Counted from the first letter of the stretch, positions 8,694 through 24,527 are shown. The stretch is 64,000 nucleotides of DNA from Hydractinia symbiolongicarpus (GCF_029227915.1 NC_079883.1:11470001-11534000), one strand, 5' to 3'. Numbers and translations: made by a program. Notes: generated by a model from the letters alone, not told the origin.

Positions 8694-8858
8694 ATACTTA
8701 CCTGACGGGGAAGTAAAGACTGATCAATGAGGGTTTTCTTCCAGAGTGAGGCTCTTGCATTGCACTACGCTTGGGCTGACCTCTGCGATTACTGCAAACG
8801 TCAGTAACTCGACCGTACAATTTCTGGTAGTGGGGGCCTGCGTCCGCGCTCGCCCCCT
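8694..8858 (+). ncRNA. U1: U1 snRNA, unit 2
   Basis: Same sequence as the copy at 2818, preceded by the CCACAAGCA motif at 8637-8645. Confidence 0.96.
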
Positions 8859-9207
8859 CCTTAAGTCAAAATGAATGAGCTTAGAAAAGTTGCGCGGCCA
8901 AATGTCGGTGGTGACTTAAACGCTAAGGTAAAACCTCGCTTGGCTGTTACGAAACGTGATTGCGATATAAGTCCTCGGAAGGCGGCGGAATTTTATTTTA
9001 TTTGCCATTCCGTCAGGGTTATTGGATGATCGGCAATAGATCGAGTTTGTATGCATTTGAAAGCTCTTTTTTCTCGTACTATCACCTGAAAATGTCGTAG
9101 GAAAATGTCATAGGAAACACTTTCAACAACCGCCACGTTCCTTAATTGTTATAACAAGAAATATATCACAGCACCATTGAAATGAAAAGGCAACAAATGA
9201 AAATGAA

Positions 9208-9327
9208 AAGCCTACGACACCGGGAGTTCCCAGGCGGTCCCCCATCCAAGTACTATCCCGGCCCGACGATGCTTAACTTCCGTGATCAGACGAGAACGGG
9301 TGTGTTCATCGTGGTATGGCCGTAGAC
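9208..9327 (-). rRNA. 5S: 5S rRNA, unit 2
   Basis: Same sequence as the copy at 3332. Confidence 0.97.
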
Positions 9328-9524
9328 ATTAGTAGGGGCAAATACGTGCAATTTATTTTGACGTTGTGATCAAATTTTTTTATTTAATTTCTTTGAGTTA
9401 CTTAGGACAAGGCGTATGCATGGATTATCTATTAGACTTTAAGGTTATAGTTTTGTGAAAAAAACAATGTTTTTTTAAAGATGTGTGGCTATAAAAATAG
9501 CCGTTGTTTTCTGAGTGTAGCGGT

Positions 9525-9905
9525 TTACTTCTTCTGTCCTTTGTCGTTCTTCTTTGGGAGTAAGACAGCTTGAATGTTTGGCAAAACACCACCAGCTGCA
9601 ATGGTTACACCGCTCAAAAGTTTGTTTAATTCTTCATCATTACGAACAGCCAATTGTAAATGTCTTGGAATAATCCTAGCTTTTTTGTTGTCTCTTGCTG
9701 CGTTACCAGCCAACTCCAATATCTCAGCAGATAAATATTCCAAGACGGCTGCTAAGTAAACTGGTGCTCCAGATCCAATTCGGTTAGCATAGTGCCCTCT
9801 ACGAAGGAATCTATGCACTCTACCGACTGGAAATTGAAGTCCAGCTCTTGAGGATCTTGTCTTGGCTTTAGCCTTAGCTTTTCCACCTTTTCCACGTCCA
9901 GACAT
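9525..9905 (-). CDS. H2A: Histone H2A, unit 2
   Basis: Consensus H2A with Pro109 (VLPNIQ), unlike unit 1. Stem-loop at 9487-9502. Confidence 0.98.
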   Translation of the reverse strand: MSGRGKGGKAKAKAKTRSSRAGLQFPVGRVHRFLRRGHYANRIGSGAPVYLAAVLEYLSAEILELAGNAARDNKKARIIPRHLQLAVRNDEELNKLLSGVTIAAGGVLPNIQAVLLPKKNDKGQKK

Positions 9906-10189
9906 AACTGCGATTTGATTTGTAAGTTAATACAAAAACGTACGAATATTTAACGTAAGTGTTAACGAAATAAACTTTACTCGTTTTTTCATCATAAAAA
10001 TAGGATCGAAATCATGTTTTTTTAACCAATCATAATTAAGTATTAAACAAAAGATTTTTTTTTTAACCAATTAAATTGCGTATCGGCGTTTTCGGATCGA
10101 ATTCGATCCGATTTTTTTACTTATAAACAAAAAGTTTTGACTTGCAGTTTAATGCTTATTTACAAGTTAAGTAGCAAAAATTTTTAACC

Positions 10190-10594
10190 ATGTCTGACGC
10201 AGCAGCTAAAGGAGGAAAACAGGCACCTAAAGTAGCCAAGAAAGGTGAAAAAAGAGCCGGCAAAAAAGGAGGAAAGATTGGTGGAACTGGTGAAAAGAAA
10301 CGCAAGAGAAAGAGAAAGGAAAGTTATGCTATTTACATCTACAATGTTTTGAAACAAGTTCACCCAGATGTCGGAGTTTCAAGCAAAGCTATGAGCATCA
10401 TGAACTCATTTGTCAACGACATCTTTGAGCGCATTGCTTCCGAAGCTTCGCGTTTGGCTCTTCAAAACAAAAAGTCGACCATCTCTTCTCGTGAAATTCA
10501 AACCGCAGTACGTCTTCTCTTGCCTGGAGAACTTGCAAAACACGCAGTCAGTGAAGGAACAAAAGCCGTCACAAAATACACAAGCAGCAAGTAA
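10190..10594 (+). CDS. H2B: Histone H2B, unit 2
   Basis: Protein identical to the copy at 4314, including Leu91-Gln92. Stem-loop at 10618-10633. Confidence 0.98.
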   Translation: MSDAAAKGGKQAPKVAKKGEKRAGKKGGKIGGTGEKKRKRKRKESYAIYIYNVLKQVHPDVGVSSKAMSIMNSFVNDIFERIASEASRLALQNKKSTISSREIQTAVRLLLPGELAKHAVSEGTKAVTKYTSSK

Positions 10595-11056
10595 ACCAAC
10601 GTCTACCAAACACAAACGGTCTTTTTTAAGACCACACATCTTTAAAAAAACATTTACTTGGCGTCACTACAAGTTAACCGAAGTTAATAAAACTTCTAAA
10701 TAATGTGCTTAAGAACACTAGCCTACATTTAAAATACTTCCCCATGTGTGTGTGTGGATTAGCTTCACTTTTCATACGTATTATTAGCTGTACTTGCAGA
10801 AAAGACAAGTACATTGATCCATGTTATTGCTTACATTTAACTTAACCCAGCTTTTCACGGAAACACTCCCAGGCAAATTAACCCTACAAAGTATTTCTAA
10901 ATTTTTTTTGTGTCATATATGACATAGTATCGTATAGCAATAAATGTAACTGTGACAAGACTTTACACATTGTGTAATTTGGAAGCGTGCACAAAGTAAT
11001 GTTTTAAAAGATTTGTGGCTATAAAAATAGCCGTTTTTGTTGAGCAATGACAACGC

Positions 11057-11413
<357 letters not shown>

Positions 11414-11891
11414 TTAACAGAATTCAGACAGCTTTAAAAAGAGGCCATAAAATTACCTACTGCTCGTGGAAACACCCTAATTAACCAATAGAGTTGCGTC
11501 ATTACAAAATGTTCCGAACATTTTGTACATTTTTTTAAGTAAAACTGTAGTTTTTTTAAAAATTCGTGGTCTTAATGTTTCAGTAAGGCAATAAATTTGG
11601 CATCGTTGGAATTCGCCAAACCTTCTGCTACTTACTAAAAAAAAAAAAAGTCAAAAGCTTTTGTGTATCAGAAGATACAGCCGTTTTCCCGTAGCCAAAA
11701 AACACAGATTTTATAAAAATGTTAAAGTAATGAGCGTAATGTCATTATGCAGCCAATCAGAAATTACTTTCTTAGCACCAATCAAATGGTTTGTTTTGAA
11801 CCTTAGCTGTCAATCAATATGAGAAATAAAACTTTGGCGCGATAGTGCATTTTAGACCGTCTTGTGTATCCGTACTACATCGACTTCTTAA

Positions 11892-12305
<414 letters not shown>

Positions 12306-12666
12306 GCATCTTACCAAACAAAAAACGGCTATTTTTATAGCCACACATCCATAAAAAATATTACGGCTAGCTTTTTATATCAAACTTTGTTCTGCTTTCT
12401 GTTTAAATTTTATGCTACATAAAAATTTTATGCTACATAAAGTTTGACAATGTTAAAAATATGAAGGGCAAGAAAAGTAAAAGCAAGAAAATAAGAAATT
12501 TAAAAACGAAAATACTTAAACTTAGGGAATCTAATCTTAAAATTACTCTTTTTTAACTGTTTAAGTGACTTAAACAAGTTTAACTTTGTACCAAGATAAT
12601 GTTTTTTTGTAAATGTGTGGCTATAAAAATAGCCGTTTGTTAATGTAATAGCCAGATACACACAAA

Positions 12667-13218
12667 TTATTTTTTTGCGGTCTTCTTTGCTGCCTTTTTG
12701 GGAGTCTTTTTGACCTTCTTTGCTGCAGGTTTTTTAGCAACAGGCTTCTTTGTGGGTTTCTTAGCTGCTGGTTTCTTAGCCGAGGCTTTCTTTGTGGCAG
12801 GCTTCTTTGCTGCTTTCTTTGGCGTGCTCTTCTTTGCTGGCTTCTTTTTTGGTGTACTTTTCTTTGCAGTAGGCTTCTTTGCCGTTGGCTTTTTTGCTGC
12901 GGCCTTTTTCTTAGGTTTTTCTTTTTTTACCTGACCTAGCTTGAATGATCCAGAAGCACCAGTGCCTTTAGTTTGAATCAAATCGCCTGATGTTACTCCT
13001 CGTTTAAGAGCCATTTTCAGATGATGATCTGAGTTTTCAGCAACTTTGTAATTTGCATGAATATATTTTGTAATAGCTTGGCGAGATGAACCACCGCGTT
13101 CCTTTAGGGTAGCGATAGCAGCCTTGATCATGTCCACATATTTAGGGTGATCAGCTGTCTTCTTTGCAGCAGGTTTCTTCTTGGGTGCGATTTTCTTTGG
13201 AGAAGCTGCTTCACTCAT
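12667..13218 (-). CDS. H1: Linker histone H1, unit 3
   Basis: Protein identical to the copy at 915. Stem-loop at 12619-12634. Confidence 0.96.
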   Translation of the reverse strand: MSEAASPKKIAPKKKPAAKKTADHPKYVDMIKAAIATLKERGGSSRQAITKYIHANYKVAENSDHHLKMALKRGVTSGDLIQTKGTGASGSFKLGQVKKEKPKKKAAAKKPTAKKPTAKKSTPKKKPAKKSTPKKAAKKPATKKASAKKPAAKKPTKKPVAKKPAAKKVKKTPKKAAKKTAKK

Positions 13219-13797
13219 TTTTAATGTTTTCTTACAACAATCCAACGATAAACGATGCTTGTTATCACAGTAGAAGTATACTAAACATTACCGTGTAAAT
13301 GAGATATAATTTAAGACGGTGCGAAGTATGCGGACGTAAAAGTACCACTCCCGGGAATTGATTTGGCGCGAAAACAGAAATGTGTGTTTCTGTACATCGT
13401 ATAATGTCCGTTTTGGGTGCCGCGACTATGCGAAAGCATGTTAATTTTTATTTGTAGCACGACGCAATAGTCTGAAAGAGAAGCTGCTGGAGTTTGAGGT
13501 CTTCAGCATTACATCTACTCTGTTAATTTGGGCTTCTTCCGCGCCCGTGTTAGGATTTTCATAAAGCGTTCTTTGGTTTGCGTTGCGTATGTCGGCCTAC
13601 ATCATCGACACGGCCTGTTTCCGGCTATTAGGAGCAATTCATATATTGGGCACTGCGTTTCGACTTTTTTATTAGACCACAGTAAAAAAATTCACTCACA
13701 GAAGTCCCTTTCTTTCATGGCTACAAACACGAAGAATTCTGTCGTAAGTAAAACGAATGCGCAAGCCAAAATAACGATGGGGCGAAGTCATAAGCAT

Positions 13798-13870
13798 GGC
13801 CCTGTGGCCCAATGGATAAGGCATCTGACTACGAATCAGGGGATTCCAGGTTCGACTCCTGGCAGGGTCG
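13798..13870 (+). tRNA. trnR-ACG: tRNA-Arg(ACG), unit 3
   Basis: Same sequence as the copy at 2046. Confidence 0.97.
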
Positions 13871-14192
13871 CACTGTCGCATTTCGGCTGCATGGTCTACT
13901 GTGTAACGCGCGCGCACGTTCTGGCGTAATGCGTTGATAAACGGAATGTACGCAGTCATATTGGAAAGTAATATCACGCACTTAGTATCGTCGCCTTTGT
14001 TAGCATTCATGTAAGTTACCATCCACTCGCTACAGTCGCTCTCCATCCTACGGCTAAATCAACAGCCGTGATTTTTACTATGTCGCCGTCCATCCGTACG
14101 CGGTGACAGTTGTAAGCTTTACAGTAACGTGACATGCTCCACAAGCAGTTACGGTGTGTGGACGATGCCTATCATGGCAACGCTTGTTCTTT

Positions 14193-14378
14193 ATCGCTTC
14201 TCGGCCTAATGGCTAAGATCAAGTGTAGTATCTGTTCTTATCAGTTTAATATCTGGTAGGCCATTCTCTGAATGGTCAGTATATTAATCTGATTTTTGGC
14301 CTTGGGTCATGGAGGTGGATTCATTCACGCCGTGACCACGGGTTGCCTTGGTGTTGCACTATTACCGATGGCGGCCCA
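14193..14378 (+). ncRNA. U2: U2 snRNA, unit 3
   Basis: Same sequence as the copy at 2441. Confidence 0.95.
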
Positions 14379-14569
14379 CATAAGCAATAAAAGAATAATA
14401 GCAGTCCTCTTTCCGACGGCACTCTGCATAGTCTACGGCGGGAACAAAACGCGTACACTGGGGGAGAATACAGCCTATGCCCCGCGACACGGCAGTTTAT
14501 AACACACTCAAGCCACAAGCATTAACAAACTTTGAAGGGTACCCTCATGCTACGGTGCAGTTCCAACTC

Positions 14570-14734
14570 ATACTTACCTGACGGGGAAGTAAAGACTGAT
14601 CAATGAGGGTTTTCTTCCAGAGTGAGGCTCTTGCATTGCACTACGCTTGGGCTGACCTCTGCGATTACTGCAAACGTCAGTAACTCGACCGTACAATTTC
14701 TGGTAGTGGGGGCCTGCGTCCGCGCTCGCCCCCT
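14570..14734 (+). ncRNA. U1: U1 snRNA, unit 3
   Basis: Same sequence as the copy at 2818. Confidence 0.96.
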
Positions 14735-15083
14735 CCTTAAGTCAAAATGAATGAGCTTAGAAAAGTTGCGCGGCCAAATGTCGGTGGTGACTTAAACGCT
14801 AAGGTAAAACCTCGCTTGGCTGTTACGAAACGTGATTGCGATATAAGTCCTCGGAAGGCGGCGGAATTTTATTTTATTTGCCATTCCGTCAGGGTTATTG
14901 GATGATCGGCAATAGATCGAGTTTGTATGCATTTGAAAGCTCTTTTTTCTCGTACTATCACCTGAAAATGTCGTAGGAAAATGTCATAGGAAACACTTTC
15001 AACAACCGCCACGTTCCTTAATTGTTATAACAAGAAATATATCACAGCACCATTGAAATGAAAAGGCAACAAATGAAAATGAA

Positions 15084-15203
15084 AAGCCTACGACACCGGG
15101 AGTTCCCAGGCGGTCCCCCATCCAAGTACTATCCCGGCCCGACGATGCTTAACTTCCGTGATCAGACGAGAACGGGTGTGTTCATCGTGGTATGGCCGTA
15201 GAC
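15084..15203 (-). rRNA. 5S: 5S rRNA, unit 3
   Basis: Same sequence as the copy at 3332. Confidence 0.97.
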
Positions 15204-15400
15204 ATTAGTAGGGGCAAATACGTGCAATTTATTTTGACGTTGTGATCAAATTTTTTTATTTAATTTCTTTGAGTTACTTAGGACAAGGCGTATGCATGGA
15301 TTATCTATTAGACTTTAAGGTTATAGTTTTGTGAAAAAAACAATGTTTTTTTAAAGATGTGTGGCTATAAAAATAGCCGTTGTTTTCTGAGTGTAGCGGT

Positions 15401-15781
15401 TTACTTCTTCTGTCCTTTGTCGTTCTTCTTTGGGAGTAAGACAGCTTGAATGTTTGGCAAAACACCACCAGCTGCAATGGTTACACCGCTCAAAAGTTTG
15501 TTTAATTCTTCATCATTACGAACAGCCAATTGTAAATGTCTTGGAATAATCCTAGCTTTTTTGTTGTCTCTTGCTGCGTTACCAGCCAACTCCAATATCT
15601 CAGCAGATAAATATTCCAAGACGGCTGCTAAGTAAACTGGTGCTCCAGATCCAATTCGGTTAGCATAGTGCCCTCTACGAAGGAATCTATGCACTCTACC
15701 GACTGGAAATTGAAGTCCAGCTCTTGAGGATCTTGTCTTGGCTTTAGCCTTAGCTTTTCCACCTTTTCCACGTCCAGACAT
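15401..15781 (-). CDS. H2A: Histone H2A, unit 3
   Basis: Consensus H2A with Pro109. Stem-loop at 15363-15378. Its divergent promoter is intact although the partner H2B is destroyed. Confidence 0.98.
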   Translation of the reverse strand: MSGRGKGGKAKAKAKTRSSRAGLQFPVGRVHRFLRRGHYANRIGSGAPVYLAAVLEYLSAEILELAGNAARDNKKARIIPRHLQLAVRNDEELNKLLSGVTIAAGGVLPNIQAVLLPKKNDKGQKK

Positions 15782-16065
15782 AACTGCGATTTGATTTGTA
15801 AGTTAATACAAAAACGTACGAATATTTAACGTAAGTGTTAACGAAATAAACTTTACTCGTTTTTTCATCATAAAAATAGGATCGAAATCATGTTTTTTTA
15901 ACCAATCATAATTAAGTATTAAACAAAAGATTTTTTTTTTAACCAATTAAATTGCGTATCGGCGTTTTCGGATCGAATTCGATCCGATTTTTTTACTTAT
16001 AAACAAAAAGTTTTGACTTGCAGTTTAATGCTTATTTACAAGTTAAGTAGCAAAAATTTTTAACC

Positions 16066-16278
16066 ATGTCTGACGCAGCAGCTAAAGGAGGAAAACAGGC
16101 ACCTAAAGTAGCCAAGTTAATAAAACTTCTAAATAATGTGCTTAAGAACACTAGCCTACATTTAAAATACTTCCCCATGTGTGTGTGTGGATTAGCTTCA
16201 CTTTTCATACGTATTATTAGCTGTACTTGCAGAAAAGACAAGTACATTGATCCATGTTATTGCTTACATTTAACTTAA
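16066..16278 (+). pseudogene. Histone H2B remnant, unit 3 (443 bp deletion)
   Basis: The first 17 codons ([17 protein letters not shown]) match H2B. The sequence then jumps at 16116/16117 to what is normally spacer 89 bp beyond the H2B stop, and a meaningless frame runs on to 16278. The whole histone fold, the stop, the stem-loop and the downstream element are lost. The two ends of the deleted segment share AAG, so repair by short microhomology is plausible. The promoter with CCAAT boxes, palindrome (15968-15987) and TATA is still present, so an aberrant transcript without a histone 3' end signal could be made. A clean deletion without other changes nearby argues for a real event, though a misassembly cannot be excluded. 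Confidence 0.9.
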
Positions 16279-16489
16279 CCCAGCTTTTCACGGAAACACT
16301 CCCAGGCAAATTAACCCTACAAAGTATTTCTAAATTTTTTTTGTGTCATATATGACATAGTATCGTATAGCAATAAATGTAACTGTGACAAGACTTTACA
16401 CATTGTGTAATTTGGAAGCGTGCACAAAGTAATGTTTTAAAAGATTTGTGGCTATAAAAATAGCCGTTTTTGTTGAGCAATGACAACGC

Positions 16490-16846
<357 letters not shown>

Positions 16847-17324
16847 TTAACAGAATTCAGACAGCTTTAAAAAGAGGCCATAAAATTACCTACTGCTCGT
16901 GGAAACACCCTAATTAACCAATAGAGTTGCGTCATTACAAAATGTTCCGAACATTTTGTACATTTTTTTAAGTAAAACTGTAGTTTTTTTAAAAATTCGT
17001 GGTCTTAATGTTTCAGTAAGGCAATAAATTTGGCATCGTTGGAATTCGCCAAACCTTCTGCTACTTACTAAAAAAAAAAAAAGTCAAAAGCTTTTGTGTA
17101 TCAGAAGATACAGCCGTTTTCCCGTAGCCAAAAAACACAGATTTTATAAAAATGTTAAAGTAATGAGCGTAATGTCATTATGCAGCCAATCAGAAATTAC
17201 TTTCTTAGCACCAATCAAATGGTTTGTTTTGAACCTTAGCTGTCAATCAATATGAGAAATAAAACTTTGGCGCGATAGTGCATTTTAGACCGTCTTGTGT
17301 ATCCGTACTACATCGACTTCTTAA

Positions 17325-17738
<414 letters not shown>

Positions 17739-18099
17739 GCATCTTACCAAACAAAAAACGGCTATTTTTATAGCCACACATCCATAAAAAATATTACGGC
17801 TAGCTTTTTATATCAAACTTTGTTCTGCTTTCTGTTTAAATTTTATGCTACATAAAAATTTTATGCTACATAAAGTTTGACAATGTTAAAAATATGAAGG
17901 GCAAGAAAAGTAAAAGCAAGAAAATAAGAAATTTAAAAACGAAAATACTTAAACTTAGGGAATCTAATCTTAAAATTACTCTTTTTTAACTGTTTAAGTG
18001 ACTTAAACAAGTTTAACTTTGTACCAAGATAATGTTTTTTTGTAAATGTGTGGCTATAAAAATAGCCGTTTGTTAATGTAATAGCCAGATACACACAAA

Positions 18100-18651
18100 T
18101 TATTTTTTTGCGGTCTTCTTTGCTGCCTTTTTGGGAGTCTTTTTGACCTTCTTTGCTGCAGGTTTTTTAGCAACAGGCTTCTTTGTGGGTTTCTTAGCTG
18201 CTGGTTTCTTAGCCGAGGCTTTCTTTGTGGCAGGCTTCTTTGCTGCTTTCTTTGGCGTGCTCTTCTTTGCTGGCTTCTTTTTTGGTGTACTTTTCTTTGC
18301 AGTAGGCTTCTTTGCCGTTGGCTTTTTTGCTGCGGCCTTTTTCTTAGGTTTTTCTTTTTTTACCTGACCTAGCTTGAATGATCCAGAAGCACCAGTGCCT
18401 TTAGTTTGAATCAAATCGCCTGATGTTACTCCTCGTTTAAGAGCCATTTTCAGATGATGATCTGAGTTTTCAGCAACTTTGTAATTTGCATGAATATATT
18501 TTGTAATAGCTTGGCGAGATGAACCACCGCGTTCCTTTAGGGTAGCGATAGCAGCCTTGATCATGTCCACATATTTAGGGTGATCAGCTGTCTTCTTTGC
18601 AGCAGGTTTCTTCTTGGGTGCGATTTTCTTTGGAGAAGCTGCTTCACTCAT
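18100..18651 (-). CDS. H1: Linker histone H1, unit 4
   Basis: Protein identical to the copy at 915. Stem-loop at 18052-18067. Confidence 0.96.
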   Translation of the reverse strand: MSEAASPKKIAPKKKPAAKKTADHPKYVDMIKAAIATLKERGGSSRQAITKYIHANYKVAENSDHHLKMALKRGVTSGDLIQTKGTGASGSFKLGQVKKEKPKKKAAAKKPTAKKPTAKKSTPKKKPAKKSTPKKAAKKPATKKASAKKPAAKKPTKKPVAKKPAAKKVKKTPKKAAKKTAKK

Positions 18652-19230
18652 TTTTAATGTTTTCTTACAACAATCCAACGATAAACGATGCTTGTTATCA
18701 CAGTAGAAGTATACTAAACATTACCGTGTAAATGAGATATAATTTAAGACGGTGCGAAGTATGCGGACGTAAAAGTACCACTCCCGGGAATTGATTTGGC
18801 GCGAAAACAGAAATGTGTGTTTCTGTACATCGTATAATGTCCGTTTTGGGTGCCGCGACTATGCGAAAGCATGTTAATTTTTATTTGTAGCACGACGCAA
18901 TAGTCTGAAAGAGAAGCTGCTGGAGTTTGAGGTCTTCAGCATTACATCTACTCTGTTAATTTGGGCTTCTTCCGCGCCCGTGTTAGGATTTTCATAAAGC
19001 GTTCTTTGGTTTGCGTTGCGTATGTCGGCCTACATCATCGACACGGCCTGTTTCCGGCTATTAGGAGCAATTCATATATTGGGCACTGCGTTTCGACTTT
19101 TTTATTAGACCACAGTAAAAAAATTCACTCACAGAAGTCCCTTTCTTTCATGGCTACAAACACGAAGAATTCTGTCGTAAGTAAAACGAATGCGCAAGCC
19201 AAAATAACGATGGGGCGAAGTCATAAGCAT

Positions 19231-19303
19231 GGCCCTGTGGCCCAATGGATAAGGCATCTGACTACGAATCAGGGGATTCCAGGTTCGACTCCTGGCAGGG
19301 TCG
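19231..19303 (+). tRNA. trnR-ACG: tRNA-Arg(ACG), unit 4
   Basis: Same sequence as the copy at 2046. Confidence 0.97.
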
Positions 19304-19625
19304 CACTGTCGCATTTCGGCTGCATGGTCTACTGTGTAACGCGCGCGCACGTTCTGGCGTAATGCGTTGATAAACGGAATGTACGCAGTCATATTGGAAA
19401 GTAATATCACGCACTTAGTATCGTCGCCTTTGTTAGCATTCATGTAAGTTACCATCCACTCGCTACAGTCGCTCTCCATCCTACGGCTAAATCAACAGCC
19501 GTGATTTTTACTATGTCGCCGTCCATCCGTACGCGGTGACAGTTGTAAGCTTTACAGTAACGTGACATGCTCCACAAGCAGTTACGGTGTGTGGACGATG
19601 CCTATCATGGCAACGCTTGTTCTTT

Positions 19626-19811
19626 ATCGCTTCTCGGCCTAATGGCTAAGATCAAGTGTAGTATCTGTTCTTATCAGTTTAATATCTGGTAGGCCATTCT
19701 CTGAATGGTCAGTATATTAATCTGATTTTTGGCCTTGGGTCATGGAGGTGGATTCATTCACGCCGTGACCACGGGTTGCCTTGGTGTTGCACTATTACCG
19801 ATGGCGGCCCA
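19626..19811 (+). ncRNA. U2: U2 snRNA, unit 4
   Basis: Same sequence as the copy at 2441. Confidence 0.95.
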
Positions 19812-20002
19812 CATAAGCAATAAAAGAATAATAGCAGTCCTCTTTCCGACGGCACTCTGCATAGTCTACGGCGGGAACAAAACGCGTACACTGGGGGAGA
19901 ATACAGCCTATGCCCCGCGACACGGCAGTTTATAACACACTCAAGCCACAAGCATTAACAAACTTTGAAGGGTACCCTCATGCTACGGTGCAGTTCCAAC
20001 TC

Positions 20003-20167
20003 ATACTTACCTGACGGGGAAGTAAAGACTGATCAATGAGGGTTTTCTTCCAGAGTGAGGCTCTTGCATTGCACTACGCTTGGGCTGACCTCTGCGATTA
20101 CTGCAAACGTCAGTAACTCGACCGTACAATTTCTGGTAGTGGGGGCCTGCGTCCGCGCTCGCCCCCT
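20003..20167 (+). ncRNA. U1: U1 snRNA, unit 4
   Basis: Same sequence as the copy at 2818. Confidence 0.96.
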
Positions 20168-20516
20168 CCTTAAGTCAAAATGAATGAGCTTAGAAAAGTT
20201 GCGCGGCCAAATGTCGGTGGTGACTTAAACGCTAAGGTAAAACCTCGCTTGGCTGTTACGAAACGTGATTGCGATATAAGTCCTCGGAAGGCGGCGGAAT
20301 TTTATTTTATTTGCCATTCCGTCAGGGTTATTGGATGATCGGCAATAGATCGAGTTTGTATGCATTTGAAAGCTCTTTTTTCTCGTACTATCACCTGAAA
20401 ATGTCGTAGGAAAATGTCATAGGAAACACTTTCAACAACCGCCACGTTCCTTAATTGTTATAACAAGAAATATATCACAGCACCATTGAAATGAAAAGGC
20501 AACAAATGAAAATGAA

Positions 20517-20636
20517 AAGCCTACGACACCGGGAGTTCCCAGGCGGTCCCCCATCCAAGTACTATCCCGGCCCGACGATGCTTAACTTCCGTGATCAGAC
20601 GAGAACGGGTGTGTTCATCGTGGTATGGCCGTAGAC
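20517..20636 (-). rRNA. 5S: 5S rRNA, unit 4
   Basis: Same sequence as the copy at 3332. Confidence 0.97.
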
Positions 20637-20833
20637 ATTAGTAGGGGCAAATACGTGCAATTTATTTTGACGTTGTGATCAAATTTTTTTATTTAATTTC
20701 TTTGAGTTACTTAGGACAAGGCGTATGCATGGATTATCTATTAGACTTTAAGGTTATAGTTTTGTGAAAAAAACAATGTTTTTTTAAAGATGTGTGGCTA
20801 TAAAAATAGCCGTTGTTTTCTGAGTGTAGCGGT

Positions 20834-21214
20834 TTACTTCTTCTGTCCTTTGTCGTTCTTCTTTGGGAGTAAGACAGCTTGAATGTTTGGCAAAACACCA
20901 CCAGCTGCAATGGTTACACCGCTCAAAAGTTTGTTTAATTCTTCATCATTACGAACAGCCAATTGTAAATGTCTTGGAATAATCCTAGCTTTTTTGTTGT
21001 CTCTTGCTGCGTTACCAGCCAACTCCAATATCTCAGCAGATAAATATTCCAAGACGGCTGCTAAGTAAACTGGTGCTCCAGATCCAATTCGGTTAGCATA
21101 GTGCCCTCTACGAAGGAATCTATGCACTCTACCGACTGGAAATTGAAGTCCAGCTCTTGAGGATCTTGTCTTGGCTTTAGCCTTAGCTTTTCCACCTTTT
21201 CCACGTCCAGACAT
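20834..21214 (-). CDS. H2A: Histone H2A, unit 4
   Basis: Consensus H2A with Pro109. Stem-loop at 20796-20811. Confidence 0.98.
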   Translation of the reverse strand: MSGRGKGGKAKAKAKTRSSRAGLQFPVGRVHRFLRRGHYANRIGSGAPVYLAAVLEYLSAEILELAGNAARDNKKARIIPRHLQLAVRNDEELNKLLSGVTIAAGGVLPNIQAVLLPKKNDKGQKK

Positions 21215-21498
21215 AACTGCGATTTGATTTGTAAGTTAATACAAAAACGTACGAATATTTAACGTAAGTGTTAACGAAATAAACTTTACTCGTTTTTTCA
21301 TCATAAAAATAGGATCGAAATCATGTTTTTTTAACCAATCATAATTAAGTATTAAACAAAAGATTTTTTTTTTAACCAATTAAATTGCGTATCGGCGTTT
21401 TCGGATCGAATTCGATCCGATTTTTTTACTTATAAACAAAAAGTTTTGACTTGCAGTTTAATGCTTATTTACAAGTTAAGTAGCAAAAATTTTTAACC

Positions 21499-21903
21499 AT
21501 GTCTGACGCAGCAGCTAAAGGAGGAAAACAGGCACCTAAAGTAGCCAAGAAAGGTGAAAAAAGAGCCGGCAAAAAAGGAGGAAAGATTGGTGGAACTGGT
21601 GAAAAGAAACGCAAGAGAAAGAGAAAGGAAAGTTATGCTATTTACATCTACAATGTTTTGAAACAAGTTCACCCAGATGTCGGAGTTTCAAGCAAAGCTA
21701 TGAGCATCATGAACTCATTTGTCAACGACATCTTTGAGCGCATTGCTTCCGAAGCTTCGCGTTTGGCTCTTCAAAACAAAAAGTCGACCATCTCTTCTCG
21801 TGAAATTCAAACCGCAGTACGTCTTCTCTTGCCTGGAGAACTTGCAAAACACGCAGTCAGTGAAGGAACAAAAGCCGTCACAAAATACACAAGCAGCAAG
21901 TAA
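21499..21903 (+). CDS. H2B: Histone H2B, unit 4
   Basis: Protein identical to the copy at 4314. Stem-loop at 21927-21942. Confidence 0.98.
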   Translation: MSDAAAKGGKQAPKVAKKGEKRAGKKGGKIGGTGEKKRKRKRKESYAIYIYNVLKQVHPDVGVSSKAMSIMNSFVNDIFERIASEASRLALQNKKSTISSREIQTAVRLLLPGELAKHAVSEGTKAVTKYTSSK

Positions 21904-22365
21904 ACCAACGTCTACCAAACACAAACGGTCTTTTTTAAGACCACACATCTTTAAAAAAACATTTACTTGGCGTCACTACAAGTTAACCGAAGTTAATAAA
22001 ACTTCTAAATAATGTGCTTAAGAACACTAGCCTACATTTAAAATACTTCCCCATGTGTGTGTGTGGATTAGCTTCACTTTTCATACGTATTATTAGCTGT
22101 ACTTGCAGAAAAGACAAGTACATTGATCCATGTTATTGCTTACATTTAACTTAACCCAGCTTTTCACGGAAACACTCCCAGGCAAATTAACCCTACAAAG
22201 TATTTCTAAATTTTTTTTGTGTCATATATGACATAGTATCGTATAGCAATAAATGTAACTGTGACAAGACTTTACACATTGTGTAATTTGGAAGCGTGCA
22301 CAAAGTAATGTTTTAAAAGATTTGTGGCTATAAAAATAGCCGTTTTTGTTGAGCAATGACAACGC

Positions 22366-22722
<357 letters not shown>

Positions 22723-23200
22723 TTAACAGAATTCAGACAGCTTTAAAAAGAGGCCATAAAATTACCTACTGCTCGTGGAAACACCCTAATTAACCAATAG
22801 AGTTGCGTCATTACAAAATGTTCCGAACATTTTGTACATTTTTTTAAGTAAAACTGTAGTTTTTTTAAAAATTCGTGGTCTTAATGTTTCAGTAAGGCAA
22901 TAAATTTGGCATCGTTGGAATTCGCCAAACCTTCTGCTACTTACTAAAAAAAAAAAAAGTCAAAAGCTTTTGTGTATCAGAAGATACAGCCGTTTTCCCG
23001 TAGCCAAAAAACACAGATTTTATAAAAATGTTAAAGTAATGAGCGTAATGTCATTATGCAGCCAATCAGAAATTACTTTCTTAGCACCAATCAAATGGTT
23101 TGTTTTGAACCTTAGCTGTCAATCAATATGAGAAATAAAACTTTGGCGCGATAGTGCATTTTAGACCGTCTTGTGTATCCGTACTACATCGACTTCTTAA

Positions 23201-23614
<414 letters not shown>

Positions 23615-23975
23615 GCATCTTACCAAACAAAAAACGGCTATTTTTATAGCCACACATCCATAAAAAATATTACGGCTAGCTTTTTATATCAAACTTTGTT
23701 CTGCTTTCTGTTTAAATTTTATGCTACATAAAAATTTTATGCTACATAAAGTTTGACAATGTTAAAAATATGAAGGGCAAGAAAAGTAAAAGCAAGAAAA
23801 TAAGAAATTTAAAAACGAAAATACTTAAACTTAGGGAATCTAATCTTAAAATTACTCTTTTTTAACTGTTTAAGTGACTTAAACAAGTTTAACTTTGTAC
23901 CAAGATAATGTTTTTTTGTAAATGTGTGGCTATAAAAATAGCCGTTTGTTAATGTAATAGCCAGATACACACAAA

Positions 23976-24527
23976 TTATTTTTTTGCGGTCTTCTTTGCT
24001 GCCTTTTTGGGAGTCTTTTTGACCTTCTTTGCTGCAGGTTTTTTAGCAACAGGCTTCTTTGTGGGTTTCTTAGCTGCTGGTTTCTTAGCCGAGGCTTTCT
24101 TTGTGGCAGGCTTCTTTGCTGCTTTCTTTGGCGTGCTCTTCTTTGCTGGCTTCTTTTTTGGTGTACTTTTCTTTGCAGTAGGCTTCTTTGCCGTTGGCTT
24201 TTTTGCTGCGGCCTTTTTCTTAGGTTTTTCTTTTTTTACCTGACCTAGCTTGAATGATCCAGAAGCACCAGTGCCTTTAGTTTGAATCAAATCGCCTGAT
24301 GTTACTCCTCGTTTAAGAGCCATTTTCAGATGATGATCTGAGTTTTCAGCAACTTTGTAATTTGCATGAATATATTTTGTAATAGCTTGGCGAGATGAAC
24401 CACCGCGTTCCTTTAGGGTAGCGATAGCAGCCTTGATCATGTCCACATATTTAGGGTGATCAGCTGTCTTCTTTGCAGCAGGTTTCTTCTTGGGTGCGAT
24501 TTTCTTTGGAGAAGCTGCTTCACTCAT
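23976..24527 (-). CDS. H1: Linker histone H1, unit 5
   Basis: Protein identical to the copy at 915. Stem-loop at 23928-23943. Confidence 0.96.
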   Translation of the reverse strand: MSEAASPKKIAPKKKPAAKKTADHPKYVDMIKAAIATLKERGGSSRQAITKYIHANYKVAENSDHHLKMALKRGVTSGDLIQTKGTGASGSFKLGQVKKEKPKKKAAAKKPTAKKPTAKKSTPKKKPAKKSTPKKAAKKPATKKASAKKPAAKKPTKKPVAKKPAAKKVKKTPKKAAKKTAKK

